Shown one piece after another: positions 1 to 6,643 of a DNA stretch of 13,038 nt (position 1 is its first letter; each line of letters begins with the position of its first letter). The stretch spans positions 1 to 13,038 of the forward strand of contig CAMGPO010000004.1 in assembly GCA_946060825.1 (NCBI GenBank), given 5' to 3'. This DNA is from an uncultured Clostridia bacterium (lineage in GTDB: Bacteria; Bacillota; Clostridia; Oscillospirales; Oscillospiraceae). Below the pieces are notes generated by a model. It was not told the DNA's origin, did not search any database, and worked only from the letters and a program-made list of their open reading frames with translations. The translations under genes were made by a program, and so were the position numbers.

Positions 1-398
1 AGGCAGGGGTTGCCCCGCTTTCCTTCGGAGGAGGCGGCGCAGATGCAGTCCGGGAAATCGCGGTGCAGGGCCAACACCCGCTCCACGCCTTCCCGGCTGA
101 GCCGGGGCTGGTCGGCCACCAGATAGAGGATGGCCTCGCAGTCCCCGAGGGCCCCGGTGCCCAGGCGGACGCTGCGGGAGATACCGTCCTCCGGCCGGTC
201 GTTGCGCAGGGCTTCCAAACCGCGCGCCGAAGCGATGCGGGCCGTCTCCGGACTGCTGACGACGGCCACCGTCCGCAGCCCCGGCGGAATTGCGTCGATG
301 GCCCGGTCGAGCAGGGTACGGCCCTCAAGCCGGGCCAGCAGCTTGTTTTCCCCGAAACGCAGTCCCCGCCCGGCGGCCAGCAGCACGCAGCCAATCAT
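1..398 (-). CDS. MocA/MobA-like molybdenum cofactor nucleotidyltransferase, N-terminal part (runs off the left edge)
   Basis: The frame opens at an ATG at 398-396 and stays open to the window edge, giving about 132 residues. AAGGAGG lies 8 nt upstream of the ATG. The product starts with the nucleotide-binding loop of the NTP_transf_3 family: LAAG at residues 7-10, then R14, G16 and K19. It continues with a segment of the NxxxxxGISRSVRLG type (about 66-80), the metal/nucleotide motif ADQP (95-98) and GNP (129-131). In this family ADQP-type motifs are typical of MocA-like enzymes, which attach CMP to molybdopterin for xanthine-dehydrogenase-type hydroxylases, whereas MobA usually has a GDMP-like motif. 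It would act in the cytoplasm. A terminator separates it from the upstream regulator operon and it has its own candidate promoter, so it probably belongs to a different unit further left, perhaps for a molybdenum hydroxylase. The family is secure; CMP rather than GMP specificity is an inference. Confidence 0.85.
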   Translation of the reverse strand, partial: MIGCVLLAAGRGLRFGENKLLARLEGRTLLDRAIDAIPPGLRTVAVVSSPETARIASARGLEALRNDRPEDGISRSVRLGTGALGDCEAILYLVADQPRLSREGVERVLALHRDFPDCICAASSEGKRGNPC

Positions 399-424
399 CC
401 CCGGCACCTCCTTTTTTCAGCCTT

Positions 425-453
425 AGTATAGCCGCTGCCGGGCGAAAAAGCAA
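425..453 (-). promoter_or_regulatory. Candidate sigma-A promoter for the MocA-like gene
   Basis: On the minus strand TTGCTT (453-448) and TATACT (430-425) are separated by exactly 17 nt. The -10 matches consensus at 5 of 6 positions and the -35 at only 3 of 6. It sits 27 nt upstream of the ATG at 398. The -35 overlaps the T-rich tail of the terminator of the preceding operon, so one operon would end where the next promoter begins. Confidence 0.45.
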
Positions 454-490
454 GAAAAGGATCGCCCTGCGCCGTTCATGGCGCAGGGCG
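445..490 (-). terminator. Intrinsic terminator of the regulator operon
   Basis: CGCCCTGCGC (463-472) and GCGCAGGGCG (481-490) form a perfect 10-bp stem around an 8-nt loop that can close by one more C-G pair. In the minus direction it begins 5 nt after the regulator stop codon (498-496). It is followed by a T-rich but interrupted tract, reading roughly ATCCTTTTCTTGCTTTTT. It would end the SDH-A / M24 / PucR / PucR transcript. The T tract is not uniform, so termination may be leaky. Confidence 0.75.
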
Positions 491-495
491 GTGTT

Positions 496-2082
496 TTACA
501 TGGTCCAGCTCATGTTTTTCTCCGTCTGCGGAAGGATCTGAATGATGTGGTCGATGCGCAGGGCAATGTAGAGCAGGATGTGGGTGTCGGAGGCATTCAT
601 GTCGAGGTTGAGAATCGCGCCGATTTTTGCGATCCTGCGGTAGAGGGTGTTCCGGTGGACCTGCATGACCTCAGCGGTTTTTGAGATGTTGAAGGCGCAG
701 GCGGCGTACTGCTCCAGTGTGGAGAGCAGGGACATCCTGTTGGCGGCGTCATAGTCCCGGATGGGGAGGATGATGCTTTTGTGAACCTTTTCCAGAATCG
801 GCTCTCCCCAGCAGCTGCACAGGGCCTGATAGAGCATATAGGCTCGGAAGTCGTGGATGTTCTTCTGCGCGTCCAGCTTTGGCCCGATAATCATGGAGAA
901 TTTGGCCTCGTCGTACGCCTTTTTCAGATGCCGGAGGCTGGCACAGGTCTTGCTGACGCTGATGCAGAGGCGGATTTGGGGGTGATCCGCCCAGATACCC
1001 TGAAGGAGTTGACGGAGCGTGAAAACCGGGGACTGATCGCCGGGCCGCAGCTCGGCGGAGGGCGAGACGACAACGTGGCGCCGTTCCTGGCTGTAGATGA
1101 AAGAGGCGGGGAAGGTCTCCTGAATCCGCTTCTTCAGCGTGCTGCGCACAACGGTCGGGATTTCCTCCTGCCATTCCAGAATCCAGACATAGCGCGGCGT
1201 GTCGCTGTTGATGCCGAGGAAGGATGCGGTCTCCCGCAGGGCGAGGGGCGAGAGGGTGTGCTCTCCGCGGAGAAGCTCGCGGTAGAGCGCGTCTGCGCTG
1301 TCGATGGAGCTCTGCGGCTTGTAATGGGCAAGGGCAAGAGCCAGATAGGGAATGGCCTCCATGGTCATGGCCAGCTCCAGCTCAGAGATCGCCCGCTCAT
1401 ACTTCAGCGGGATGGCGACGAAGGCGTACAGGTCGAGAATCCGCACGATCAGCGCGCGGCAGCTCTGGTTGCAGTAGATCTGCGGCGAGGGACAGGAGAG
1501 AACCCGGTCCAGATTGCGGGAGAGAATGGAGGTGACATTGACGGTGTGCAGGGTGTCGTGCTGCGTCAGGCTGTGCAGTTCCGGGCCCACGACCAGGTCG
1601 ACGGAGCGGCCCAGCGCCTTGTTCACCAGCTCTGCCACATCGAGGGCGGTATAGGGGCGGGAGCAGAGGCCCGCCAGCTCGGAACGGAGCTGCAGGAGCA
1701 CCTCCGACTGGTATACCTCCGGAAATTCCGCCTGCTTCTGACAGATGATGCTGTGAAAATCGGCGGCGGGCGGCAGCAGCAGGACGAAAGTGGATCCTGC
1801 GGACAGACGGTTCCGCTGCTGCTCCGTCAGCGTGAAGCCGGGGGCGCCCGTCAGGACGATGCCCGTGACGCCCTGACGCAGGGCGGCGGAGAACAGCACG
1901 CTGGGTGTGAAGCTTTCCGTGAAAATCCGGTGAAAGACGAAGAGCAGACTGCCGGGCTGGATGCTGCACAGATCAGCGGCGGTGGAGACCAGATGAATCT
2001 CCCGGAATTCCCGCTCAACGCAGTGTTCGCCGCAGAGGACGGTGTAGCCGTTTCCATCCAGAATCAAATCGCTGAGTTTCAT
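496..2082 (-). CDS. PucR/CdaR-family transcriptional regulator (PucR-1)
   Basis: This is a 528-residue cytoplasmic regulator. Residues 1 to about 120 resemble the PucR N-terminal sensor domain (MKLSDL start, a conserved hydrophobic core and a GVTGIVLTG strand at 71-79). The middle (about 125-230) looks GAF-like. Residues about 290-400 resemble the degenerate GGDEF-like domain of CdaR/PucR proteins, ending in YDEAKFSM. The C-terminus (about 452-510) is an HTH_30 DNA-binding domain with the family core VHRNTLYRRI (475-484). Known PucR/CdaR proteins control catabolic operons such as purine or sugar-acid use, often as activators. It is the last gene of the operon. Its ATG overlaps the stop of PucR-2 in an ATGA (2079-2082), so the two are probably translationally coupled. 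Its effector cannot be read from the sequence. Confidence 0.9.
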   Translation of the reverse strand: MKLSDLILDGNGYTVLCGEHCVEREFREIHLVSTAADLCSIQPGSLLFVFHRIFTESFTPSVLFSAALRQGVTGIVLTGAPGFTLTEQQRNRLSAGSTFVLLLPPAADFHSIICQKQAEFPEVYQSEVLLQLRSELAGLCSRPYTALDVAELVNKALGRSVDLVVGPELHSLTQHDTLHTVNVTSILSRNLDRVLSCPSPQIYCNQSCRALIVRILDLYAFVAIPLKYERAISELELAMTMEAIPYLALALAHYKPQSSIDSADALYRELLRGEHTLSPLALRETASFLGINSDTPRYVWILEWQEEIPTVVRSTLKKRIQETFPASFIYSQERRHVVVSPSAELRPGDQSPVFTLRQLLQGIWADHPQIRLCISVSKTCASLRHLKKAYDEAKFSMIIGPKLDAQKNIHDFRAYMLYQALCSCWGEPILEKVHKSIILPIRDYDAANRMSLLSTLEQYAACAFNISKTAEVMQVHRNTLYRRIAKIGAILNLDMNASDTHILLYIALRIDHIIQILPQTEKNMSWTM

Positions 2083-3665
2083 GGCGTCTCCTTTCTGTTC
2101 AGCAGTTCGTAGAGCTTCGCCGCCAGATGCAGGGTGATGAGATTGTCGGGAAGGTCCAGATCCATGTCCAGGATTTCGCTGATGCGGGAAAACCGCTTGT
2201 AAAGCGAGTTACGGTGGAGATACATCTGATTGGCTGTCTGAATGGTGTTGAAATTGTTCTGGCAGAGGTTCAGCAGGGTTTCCAGCAGGTCTGTATTGTT
2301 CTGCTGGTCATAGTCGGTCAGGGCGGTGATCACCTCGGAATAGATCAGGGAGATGGCCGGGGTCTGCTTGATGCAGCTCAGCAGGTGGTAGAGCATATAG
2401 TCCTCATAGACGTAGAGCATCTTGCCCGGGGTGGTTTTCCGTCCCATTCGCAGGGAAAACTCGGCCTCAGAGAGGGCCTGGGGCAGCTCCATCAGCGTGG
2501 AGAAGCCGACACTGCAGCCGATTCCGAGGGAGGGCATGGAGGCGCCTTTCGTCATACGCTCCAGCTGCGGGAGAATGGCGCTGCGGAATTCTGCCAGCGC
2601 CTTCTGCGGGGTGGAACATTCCATTAAAAGGACCAGGCGGCCATCGTGCCGGAACAGGTTGAAGTGCTGCCGGAGGGAGGATAAATAGCTGGAGATCCGG
2701 TTGACGCAGGACTGATCGCAGAACGCATTGGCCGGCTGGGGTTCCAGAAGCAGCAAAATGCGGGGGCGGGCGTAGGGAATGCCCAGATATTCGGCGTTCC
2801 GGATCAGCTGCTCCGCGTCGCCGTGGAATTTGTCTGTCAGGATTGCGTGGAAGAAGGAAAGCTCCCGTTTGTAAAAGAAAGGCGTATGCATGGAATTCCG
2901 CAGCATCAGGAAGGAGATCTGCGGAAGCACTGTCTGGAGAAGGAGCAGGTCGGTTTCCAGAGGCGGCCGGTCTGCGGGATAGACGGCGCACAGCTCCGCG
3001 ATGGCGTACTCGGAATTGGTGACGGGGAAGAAGAGATACAGGCGGTCCCCGTGGGTGACACGGCAGGGACGGTCCGAAGGCTCCCGGGGCAGGCTCCAGA
3101 CGGCGTGGGCCTCGGCGGCGGATTCGCCCTCGAAGCAGCGTTTCGGCAGATCATAATGACTGGAGAAGAGAAAGACCGGCGCCTGCAGATATTCATACAG
3201 CAGAGAGAGCAGGGTGGAGGGGCAGCGGCCGCCGGAGAGCAAGGGTGCGGCCTGACGGACAAAGGCGGCGTGGAGGTAATTGGCATAGCCGGCCGGCCCG
3301 TGCAGCGCGGCCTGAACCAGATCCAGCGCCTCGTTGGTGTTCGTGCTGAGCGGCAGTGCCAGAATGGGCGGAGAACCGGCCGGCGCAGCTGCGCGCAGCG
3401 GGGCCGGATCGTATCGCTCGTCGGCCGCGACGAGGAGTCCGGCGGCGGCGGACAGGGCGCCGCTCTGCAACAGGCCGCAGAGGAATGCCTCGTCTTTCGG
3501 CAGCTGGATGCCGGTGGAGATCAGAAGGGCGTCCGGCTCCCATTCCCCGGCGGCACTGCCGAGCAGTACGCAGCGGGAAAACTCCCCTGCCTCGTGCAGC
3601 ACGCCTGCAAGGAGCCGGAGCTCGCGGAAGTGCAGATGCAGGGAGAACAGTTGATCCAGTTTCAT
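2079..3665 (-). CDS. PucR/CdaR-family transcriptional regulator (PucR-2)
   Basis: This is a second 528-residue regulator with the same architecture and exact length as its downstream neighbour. Only the C-terminal half is easily alignable: a GGDEF-like region (about 300-420, with ALSEAEFSLRMGRK) and an HTH_30 domain (about 455-515) with LHRNSLYKRF at 483-492. The N-terminal 120 residues keep only a loose PucR-like pattern, and residues 130-260 form a variable GAF-like sensor segment. The ATG at 3665 is preceded by GAAAGGAG at good spacing. The gene lies 67 nt after the M24 gene, and that gap is filled by a strong hairpin. Two adjacent, diverged PucR-type proteins could bind different effectors or act as a heteromer on the divergent control region at 6428-6643; that is inference. 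The regulator family call is firm. Confidence 0.88.
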   Translation of the reverse strand: MKLDQLFSLHLHFRELRLLAGVLHEAGEFSRCVLLGSAAGEWEPDALLISTGIQLPKDEAFLCGLLQSGALSAAAGLLVAADERYDPAPLRAAAPAGSPPILALPLSTNTNEALDLVQAALHGPAGYANYLHAAFVRQAAPLLSGGRCPSTLLSLLYEYLQAPVFLFSSHYDLPKRCFEGESAAEAHAVWSLPREPSDRPCRVTHGDRLYLFFPVTNSEYAIAELCAVYPADRPPLETDLLLLQTVLPQISFLMLRNSMHTPFFYKRELSFFHAILTDKFHGDAEQLIRNAEYLGIPYARPRILLLLEPQPANAFCDQSCVNRISSYLSSLRQHFNLFRHDGRLVLLMECSTPQKALAEFRSAILPQLERMTKGASMPSLGIGCSVGFSTLMELPQALSEAEFSLRMGRKTTPGKMLYVYEDYMLYHLLSCIKQTPAISLIYSEVITALTDYDQQNNTDLLETLLNLCQNNFNTIQTANQMYLHRNSLYKRFSRISEILDMDLDLPDNLITLHLAAKLYELLNRKETP

Positions 3666-3680
3666 GGAAACTCCTTTCGG

Positions 3681-3730
3681 GCGAACCGCTGGATGGCCGG
3701 AATCCGGCCATCCGTACAGGCGCGGTTCGC
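3681..3730 (-). promoter_or_regulatory. Two-tier intercistronic hairpin between the M24 and PucR-2 genes
   Basis: An outer perfect 9-bp stem (GCGAACCGC at 3681-3689 with GCGGTTCGC at 3722-3730) encloses an inner perfect 10-bp stem (GGATGGCCGG at 3691-3700 with CCGGCCATCC at 3704-3713) with a 3-nt loop. The only interruption is an asymmetric bulge, 1 nt against 8 nt. It starts a few nt after the M24 stop and ends just upstream of the PucR-2 ribosome binding site. No T-run follows on either strand, so a processing or stability element setting enzyme-to-regulator ratios is more likely than a terminator. Confidence 0.7.
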
Positions 3731-3732
3731 GC

Positions 3733-4836
3733 TTAACAGTCGATGACGGTCAGATCCTTTGTGAAATGATGCAGGATCTCCGCCTTGCCGTCCGGCAGAA
3801 TCACCACGCAGTCCTCAACCCGGACGCCGAACTCGCCGCCGAGGTAGATGCCCGGTTCGATGGTGAAGGACATCCGAGGCTCCAGATGGCGGGGGTTGTT
3901 CTTCTTGATGTCCGGGGCCTCGTGGCCCAGGAAGCCGATGCCGTGGCCGAGGCGGGTGGGGAAGTAGGGACCGTAACCGCCGTCGGTGATGACCTTGCGG
4001 GCCGCTGCGTCCAGGTCGGGAATCCATGCGCCGGCGCCGGCCAGGGCTTCGGCGGCCTCGTTGGCCCGGCGGACCAGCTCGTAGACCTCCCGCTGCTTCA
4101 CTGTCGGTTCGCCGAGAAAGACGGTGCGGGTGATGTCCGTGCGCACCAGGTCGTATTCGCAGCCGAAGTCGATGACGATGGCGTCGCCCTTTTCCAGGGT
4201 GCGGAGGCCAAGGTTGTAGTGGGGATAGCCGCCGTTGGGGCCTGCCGCCACCAGCGACCTGGGGTTTTTGCCGCCAAACTCCGTCATGTAGCGCAGCAGC
4301 ATGGCCTTGACATCGCCCTCGGTGATGCCGGGGCGGATCCGGGCGAGGGTTTGCTCCAGCGCCCGCTCGGCGATCCGGGCGGCCTCCCGCATTCCTTCAA
4401 TTTCCCGGTCGGTCTTACGGATCCGGATTTCCTGGGGGAGGTAGCGGGCGCTGACCCAGTGAACCTCCACGGCCTCCGAGATTTCCAGCAGATTGAAGGC
4501 CCGGACCGTGGCGTTGACGCCGATGGTCTTGCCGGTGAGCCCGTTTTCCTCCAAGGCAGTCCGGACCGTGTCGGCAAAGCCGTCGCCGTCGAACCAGGCG
4601 TAGACCTTCCGGTTGGGGAGAATCGCCTCCATCTCCTCCTTGGTCAGCAGATTGCAGACGTAGAAATAGTCGCCGTCGGCCTTGACAAAAAGGCCCTGAA
4701 ACCGCTCACAGAAAATCGGATTGTGGCCGGTGATGAACAGCAGATCCTCCGAGGGGGCGATCAGAATGGCGTCCAGATTCTGGCGGCGGACCTCGTCGGC
4801 CATCTTCTGGAGGTAGGACAGACTGAATGTACGCAT
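3733..4836 (-). CDS. M24-family metallopeptidase, prolidase / Xaa-Pro aminopeptidase-like
   Basis: The product is a 367-residue cytoplasmic enzyme of the creatinase/prolidase fold. Residues 1 to about 135 form the N-terminal creatinase-type domain and about 145-360 the pita-bread catalytic domain. All five dinuclear metal ligands are visible: D223 (VIDFG), D234 (RTDITRT), H298 (LGHGIGF), E327 (TIEPG) and E341 (RVED). The substrate-side histidines H206 (PHY) and H305 (GHEAP) are also present. The family removes or splits Xaa-Pro bonds, and some members act on non-peptide substrates such as creatine. The ATG at 4836 has AGGAGG 10 nt upstream and lies 16 nt after the SDH-A stop, so the two are co-transcribed. 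The context suggests a role in breaking down the same imported peptide-like compound. A full catalytic site supports activity; exact specificity is unknown. Confidence 0.92.
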   Translation of the reverse strand: MRTFSLSYLQKMADEVRRQNLDAILIAPSEDLLFITGHNPIFCERFQGLFVKADGDYFYVCNLLTKEEMEAILPNRKVYAWFDGDGFADTVRTALEENGLTGKTIGVNATVRAFNLLEISEAVEVHWVSARYLPQEIRIRKTDREIEGMREAARIAERALEQTLARIRPGITEGDVKAMLLRYMTEFGGKNPRSLVAAGPNGGYPHYNLGLRTLEKGDAIVIDFGCEYDLVRTDITRTVFLGEPTVKQREVYELVRRANEAAEALAGAGAWIPDLDAAARKVITDGGYGPYFPTRLGHGIGFLGHEAPDIKKNNPRHLEPRMSFTIEPGIYLGGEFGVRVEDCVVILPDGKAEILHHFTKDLTVIDC

Positions 4837-4852
4837 GGTGATTTCCTCCTAT

Positions 4853-6427
4853 TCAATTTTTCAGCGGGAGAAGGATCTCCCGGCTCATTTCCATGGCCCA
4901 CTGCTCCGAGGCAAGGCCGGTTTTGGTGCCCCGGGCGCCGCAGCCGCTGCCCCGCATCTCCACGGGCATCTTGTGCTGCAGGTCCACCAGGCTTTCGATC
5001 ACCTCGTCCGGCGGAATAAAGCTCTCGATGCCGGCGATGGCCATGTCGGCGCCGGAGAAGGCGTTGGCCACGCCGATGCCGTTGCGCTTGATGCAGGGCA
5101 CCTCGTCGCAGGCTTTGAGGGGATCGCAGATCAGACCCAGAATGTTTTTCAGGGACAGGGCCATTCCGTGAACGACGGCCCGGCTGGATGCGCCGGAGAG
5201 GTAGGTCAGGCCGCCGGCTGCCATGGCCGAGGAGACGCCGACCTCGCCCTGGCAGCCGCCCTGGGAGCCGGAGAAGCTGGTTCCGTGGTAGTACATGACG
5301 ACGCCCATGGCCGCGCAGACGAAGAGGGCACGGACCAGCGCCTCGTCGGAGAAGCCCTTGTCCTCCTGCACCGTCAGCAGGCAGCCCGGGACAATGCCGC
5401 AGGAGCCGCCGGTGGGCGCGGCGACCACCTGGCCCAGGGACATGGAGTATTCCATCGTGGCCAGGGCGCGGGCGATGGCCCGGGAGAGGGTGGAGCCGCC
5501 CATGGTTTTGCCGGCCAGGGCCGCGGCGTAGAGCCGCTTGCCGCCGTCGCCCTTGTTGAAGCCGCAGAGCGGATGAACCGGCTCCTCGAGGCCCCGGCGT
5601 GCCGCCTCCTTCATCACGGCCAGCATCTCCGCCATCTGAGCGCGGATGCCCGCCTCGGTCCGGCCGGAGCGGATCACCTCATAGTCCACGGCCAGATCGG
5701 CGATGTCCTTGCCGGTTTTCTCGCTGAGGGCGGCCAGCTCTTCGCAGGTGGTGAAGAGGGGCTCGTGGGGGACGAGACCGAGGGGGACGAAGGGCGGCGT
5801 ATAGATCGCCTTGTCCACCCCGGGCAGGGCGCGGAGCGCGGCCAGTGTCTCCTCCGGCAGGGGGCCGTCCAGAGGCACGCAGGTGAGGGTTCCGGTCCTG
5901 CTGCTGTGAACCTGGGGAACGGCGCCGGGCAGAAGTTCTGTCAGGCTGCCGTCCAGGGGAGCGGCAGACCAGAGAAAGACGTGGTGGGCCGTCGGCGCGC
6001 AGGTGACGGGGTGGTCGTCCACGGCCAGCACCTCGATACTGCCGCCGCCGACGGAGACGGCGGTCAGGGAGGCGGTCTCTCCTGTGGTCATGGTGAGCAG
6101 CAGGCGAATGGTCAGGGCGTGGGCCGGGACAGGCTCGGGAAAGAGGCTGTAGCTCAGCTCGATGCCCTGCTCCCGGGCGATGTCCAGGGAGCGGCGCAGC
6201 CGCGGGTCGGATTCGGAGAGACCCATGGCGCCGCCGATCAGGGCAAAGTGGCTGCGGCAGGCGATGTAGCCGGTTTCAAACCGGGGCGTGACTGTGATGT
6301 GGATGGCCCGGAGCGGGGCGGTCAGGAATTTATTCGCGGTGGAGCCGATGCGCGCCATGCCGGCGGTGCCGGAGCTGGACGGGCCCAGCATCACCGGTCC
6401 AATGACCTCGAAAATACTGATATCCAA
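4853..6427 (-). CDS. Fused L-serine-dehydratase-like [4Fe-4S] enzyme, divergent (SDH-A)
   Basis: This 524-residue single-chain protein has an SDH beta-type domain (about 1-150, GPVMLGPSSSGTAG at 10-23) and an SDH alpha domain (about 225-505). Family members remove water and ammonia from L-serine to give pyruvate, using an oxygen-sensitive [4Fe-4S] cluster. Three cluster cysteines are clear: C392 (GCQGEVG), C434 (LICDPL) and C445 (VPCIKRN). Their 42 and 11 spacing equals that known for the Legionella enzyme. Two usual histidine motifs are changed: SSSHT reads SSSGT, and GHGTD is replaced by a segment ending RSH (58-60). The usual near-terminal cysteine is missing; C496 in a Gly-rich stretch is the only late cysteine. 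The start is a TTG at 6427 with AAGGAG 9 nt upstream. It matches the MDIS start region of SDH-B; a longer upstream reading would cover the promoter. It is the first gene of the minus operon. The fold is sure; serine as substrate is not. Confidence 0.88.
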   Translation of the reverse strand: MDISIFEVIGPVMLGPSSSGTAGMARIGSTANKFLTAPLRAIHITVTPRFETGYIACRSHFALIGGAMGLSESDPRLRRSLDIAREQGIELSYSLFPEPVPAHALTIRLLLTMTTGETASLTAVSVGGGSIEVLAVDDHPVTCAPTAHHVFLWSAAPLDGSLTELLPGAVPQVHSSRTGTLTCVPLDGPLPEETLAALRALPGVDKAIYTPPFVPLGLVPHEPLFTTCEELAALSEKTGKDIADLAVDYEVIRSGRTEAGIRAQMAEMLAVMKEAARRGLEEPVHPLCGFNKGDGGKRLYAAALAGKTMGGSTLSRAIARALATMEYSMSLGQVVAAPTGGSCGIVPGCLLTVQEDKGFSDEALVRALFVCAAMGVVMYYHGTSFSGSQGGCQGEVGVSSAMAAGGLTYLSGASSRAVVHGMALSLKNILGLICDPLKACDEVPCIKRNGIGVANAFSGADMAIAGIESFIPPDEVIESLVDLQHKMPVEMRGSGCGARGTKTGLASEQWAMEMSREILLPLKN

Positions 6428-6441
6428 CGATTCTCTCTCCT

Positions 6442-6472
6442 TTTTGATAAAAGATGAAACATTTTGATAAAA
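6442..6472. repeat. Two TTTTGATAAAA direct repeats, 20 bp apart
   Basis: The 11-mer TTTTGATAAAA occurs at 6442-6452 and again at 6462-6472. The start-to-start distance of 20 bp is about two helical turns, so both copies face the same side of the DNA. Each copy has palindromic TTTT/AAAA arms. They lie between the SDH-A -10 element and its ribosome binding site, in the transcription start and leader region. They could be operator half-sites for one of the PucR-type regulators. AT-richness alone could explain part of the pattern. Confidence 0.5.
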
Positions 6473-6475
6473 TAC

Positions 6476-6504
6476 AGCATAGCAAAGCGGAAAAACAAAG
6501 TCAA
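6476..6504 (-). promoter_or_regulatory. Sigma-A-type promoter of the SDH-A operon
   Basis: On the minus strand TTGACT (6504-6499, 5 of 6 consensus) and TATGCT (6481-6476, 4 of 6) are separated by exactly 17 nt. The -10 lies about 49 nt upstream of the TTG start. This is the best promoter in the window. It is flanked upstream by a palindrome (6508-6531) and downstream by paired direct repeats (6442-6472). Confidence 0.65.
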
Positions 6505-6507
6505 GTG

Positions 6508-6531
6508 AAAGTGTGTCATGTTGTACACTTT
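6508..6531. promoter_or_regulatory. Palindromic candidate operator AAAGTGT-N10-ACACTTT
   Basis: Perfect 7-nt inverted arms AAAGTGT (6508-6514) and ACACTTT (6525-6531) flank a 10-nt spacer, giving about 17 bp between arm centres. The site begins 3 bp upstream of the SDH-A -35 element, where an activator would bind, and lies about 110 bp upstream of the M20-A start. A second GTACACT word occurs at 6591-6597, inside the candidate plus-strand promoter. A dimeric regulator encoded nearby could control both operons from here. Confidence 0.5.
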
Positions 6532-6588
6532 GCACTGTGAAATCCGGCAAATATGTAAAAATGCACAGAACGGAGTGACGAAAAAATA

Positions 6589-6597
6589 TGGTACACT
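6589..6597 (+). promoter_or_regulatory. Weak extended -10 promoter candidate for the M20-A operon
   Basis: TGGTACACT has the extended -10 pattern (TG, one base, then TACACT, 4 of 6 consensus) 46 nt upstream of the M20-A ATG. No good -35 is seen at 16-18 nt spacing, which would fit a promoter that needs an activator. The region between here and the ATG carries only the ribosome binding site. Confidence 0.3.
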
Positions 6598-6643
6598 GAA
6601 AACAAAATACGAGCATAGAAAACCACCAGGAGGATCAAATCAG

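Noticed and set aside
4835..6457. A 540-codon open frame on the plus strand opposite SDH-A
   Set aside because: It is an antisense shadow of SDH-A, Gly/Ala/His-rich with no family motif, and it runs into the divergent promoter region.
6428..6616. A 63-residue N-terminal extension of SDH-A from an upstream ATG
   Set aside because: It would cover the -35/-10 elements and the repeats, has no family similarity, and SDH-B starts at the same place as the TTG start chosen for SDH-A.
6518..6643. A 42-residue N-terminal extension of M20-A from an upstream ATG
   Set aside because: The upstream ATG has no ribosome binding site and falls inside the palindrome near the divergent promoter. The ATG at 6644 has CAGGAGG and gives the same 454-residue length as M20-B.
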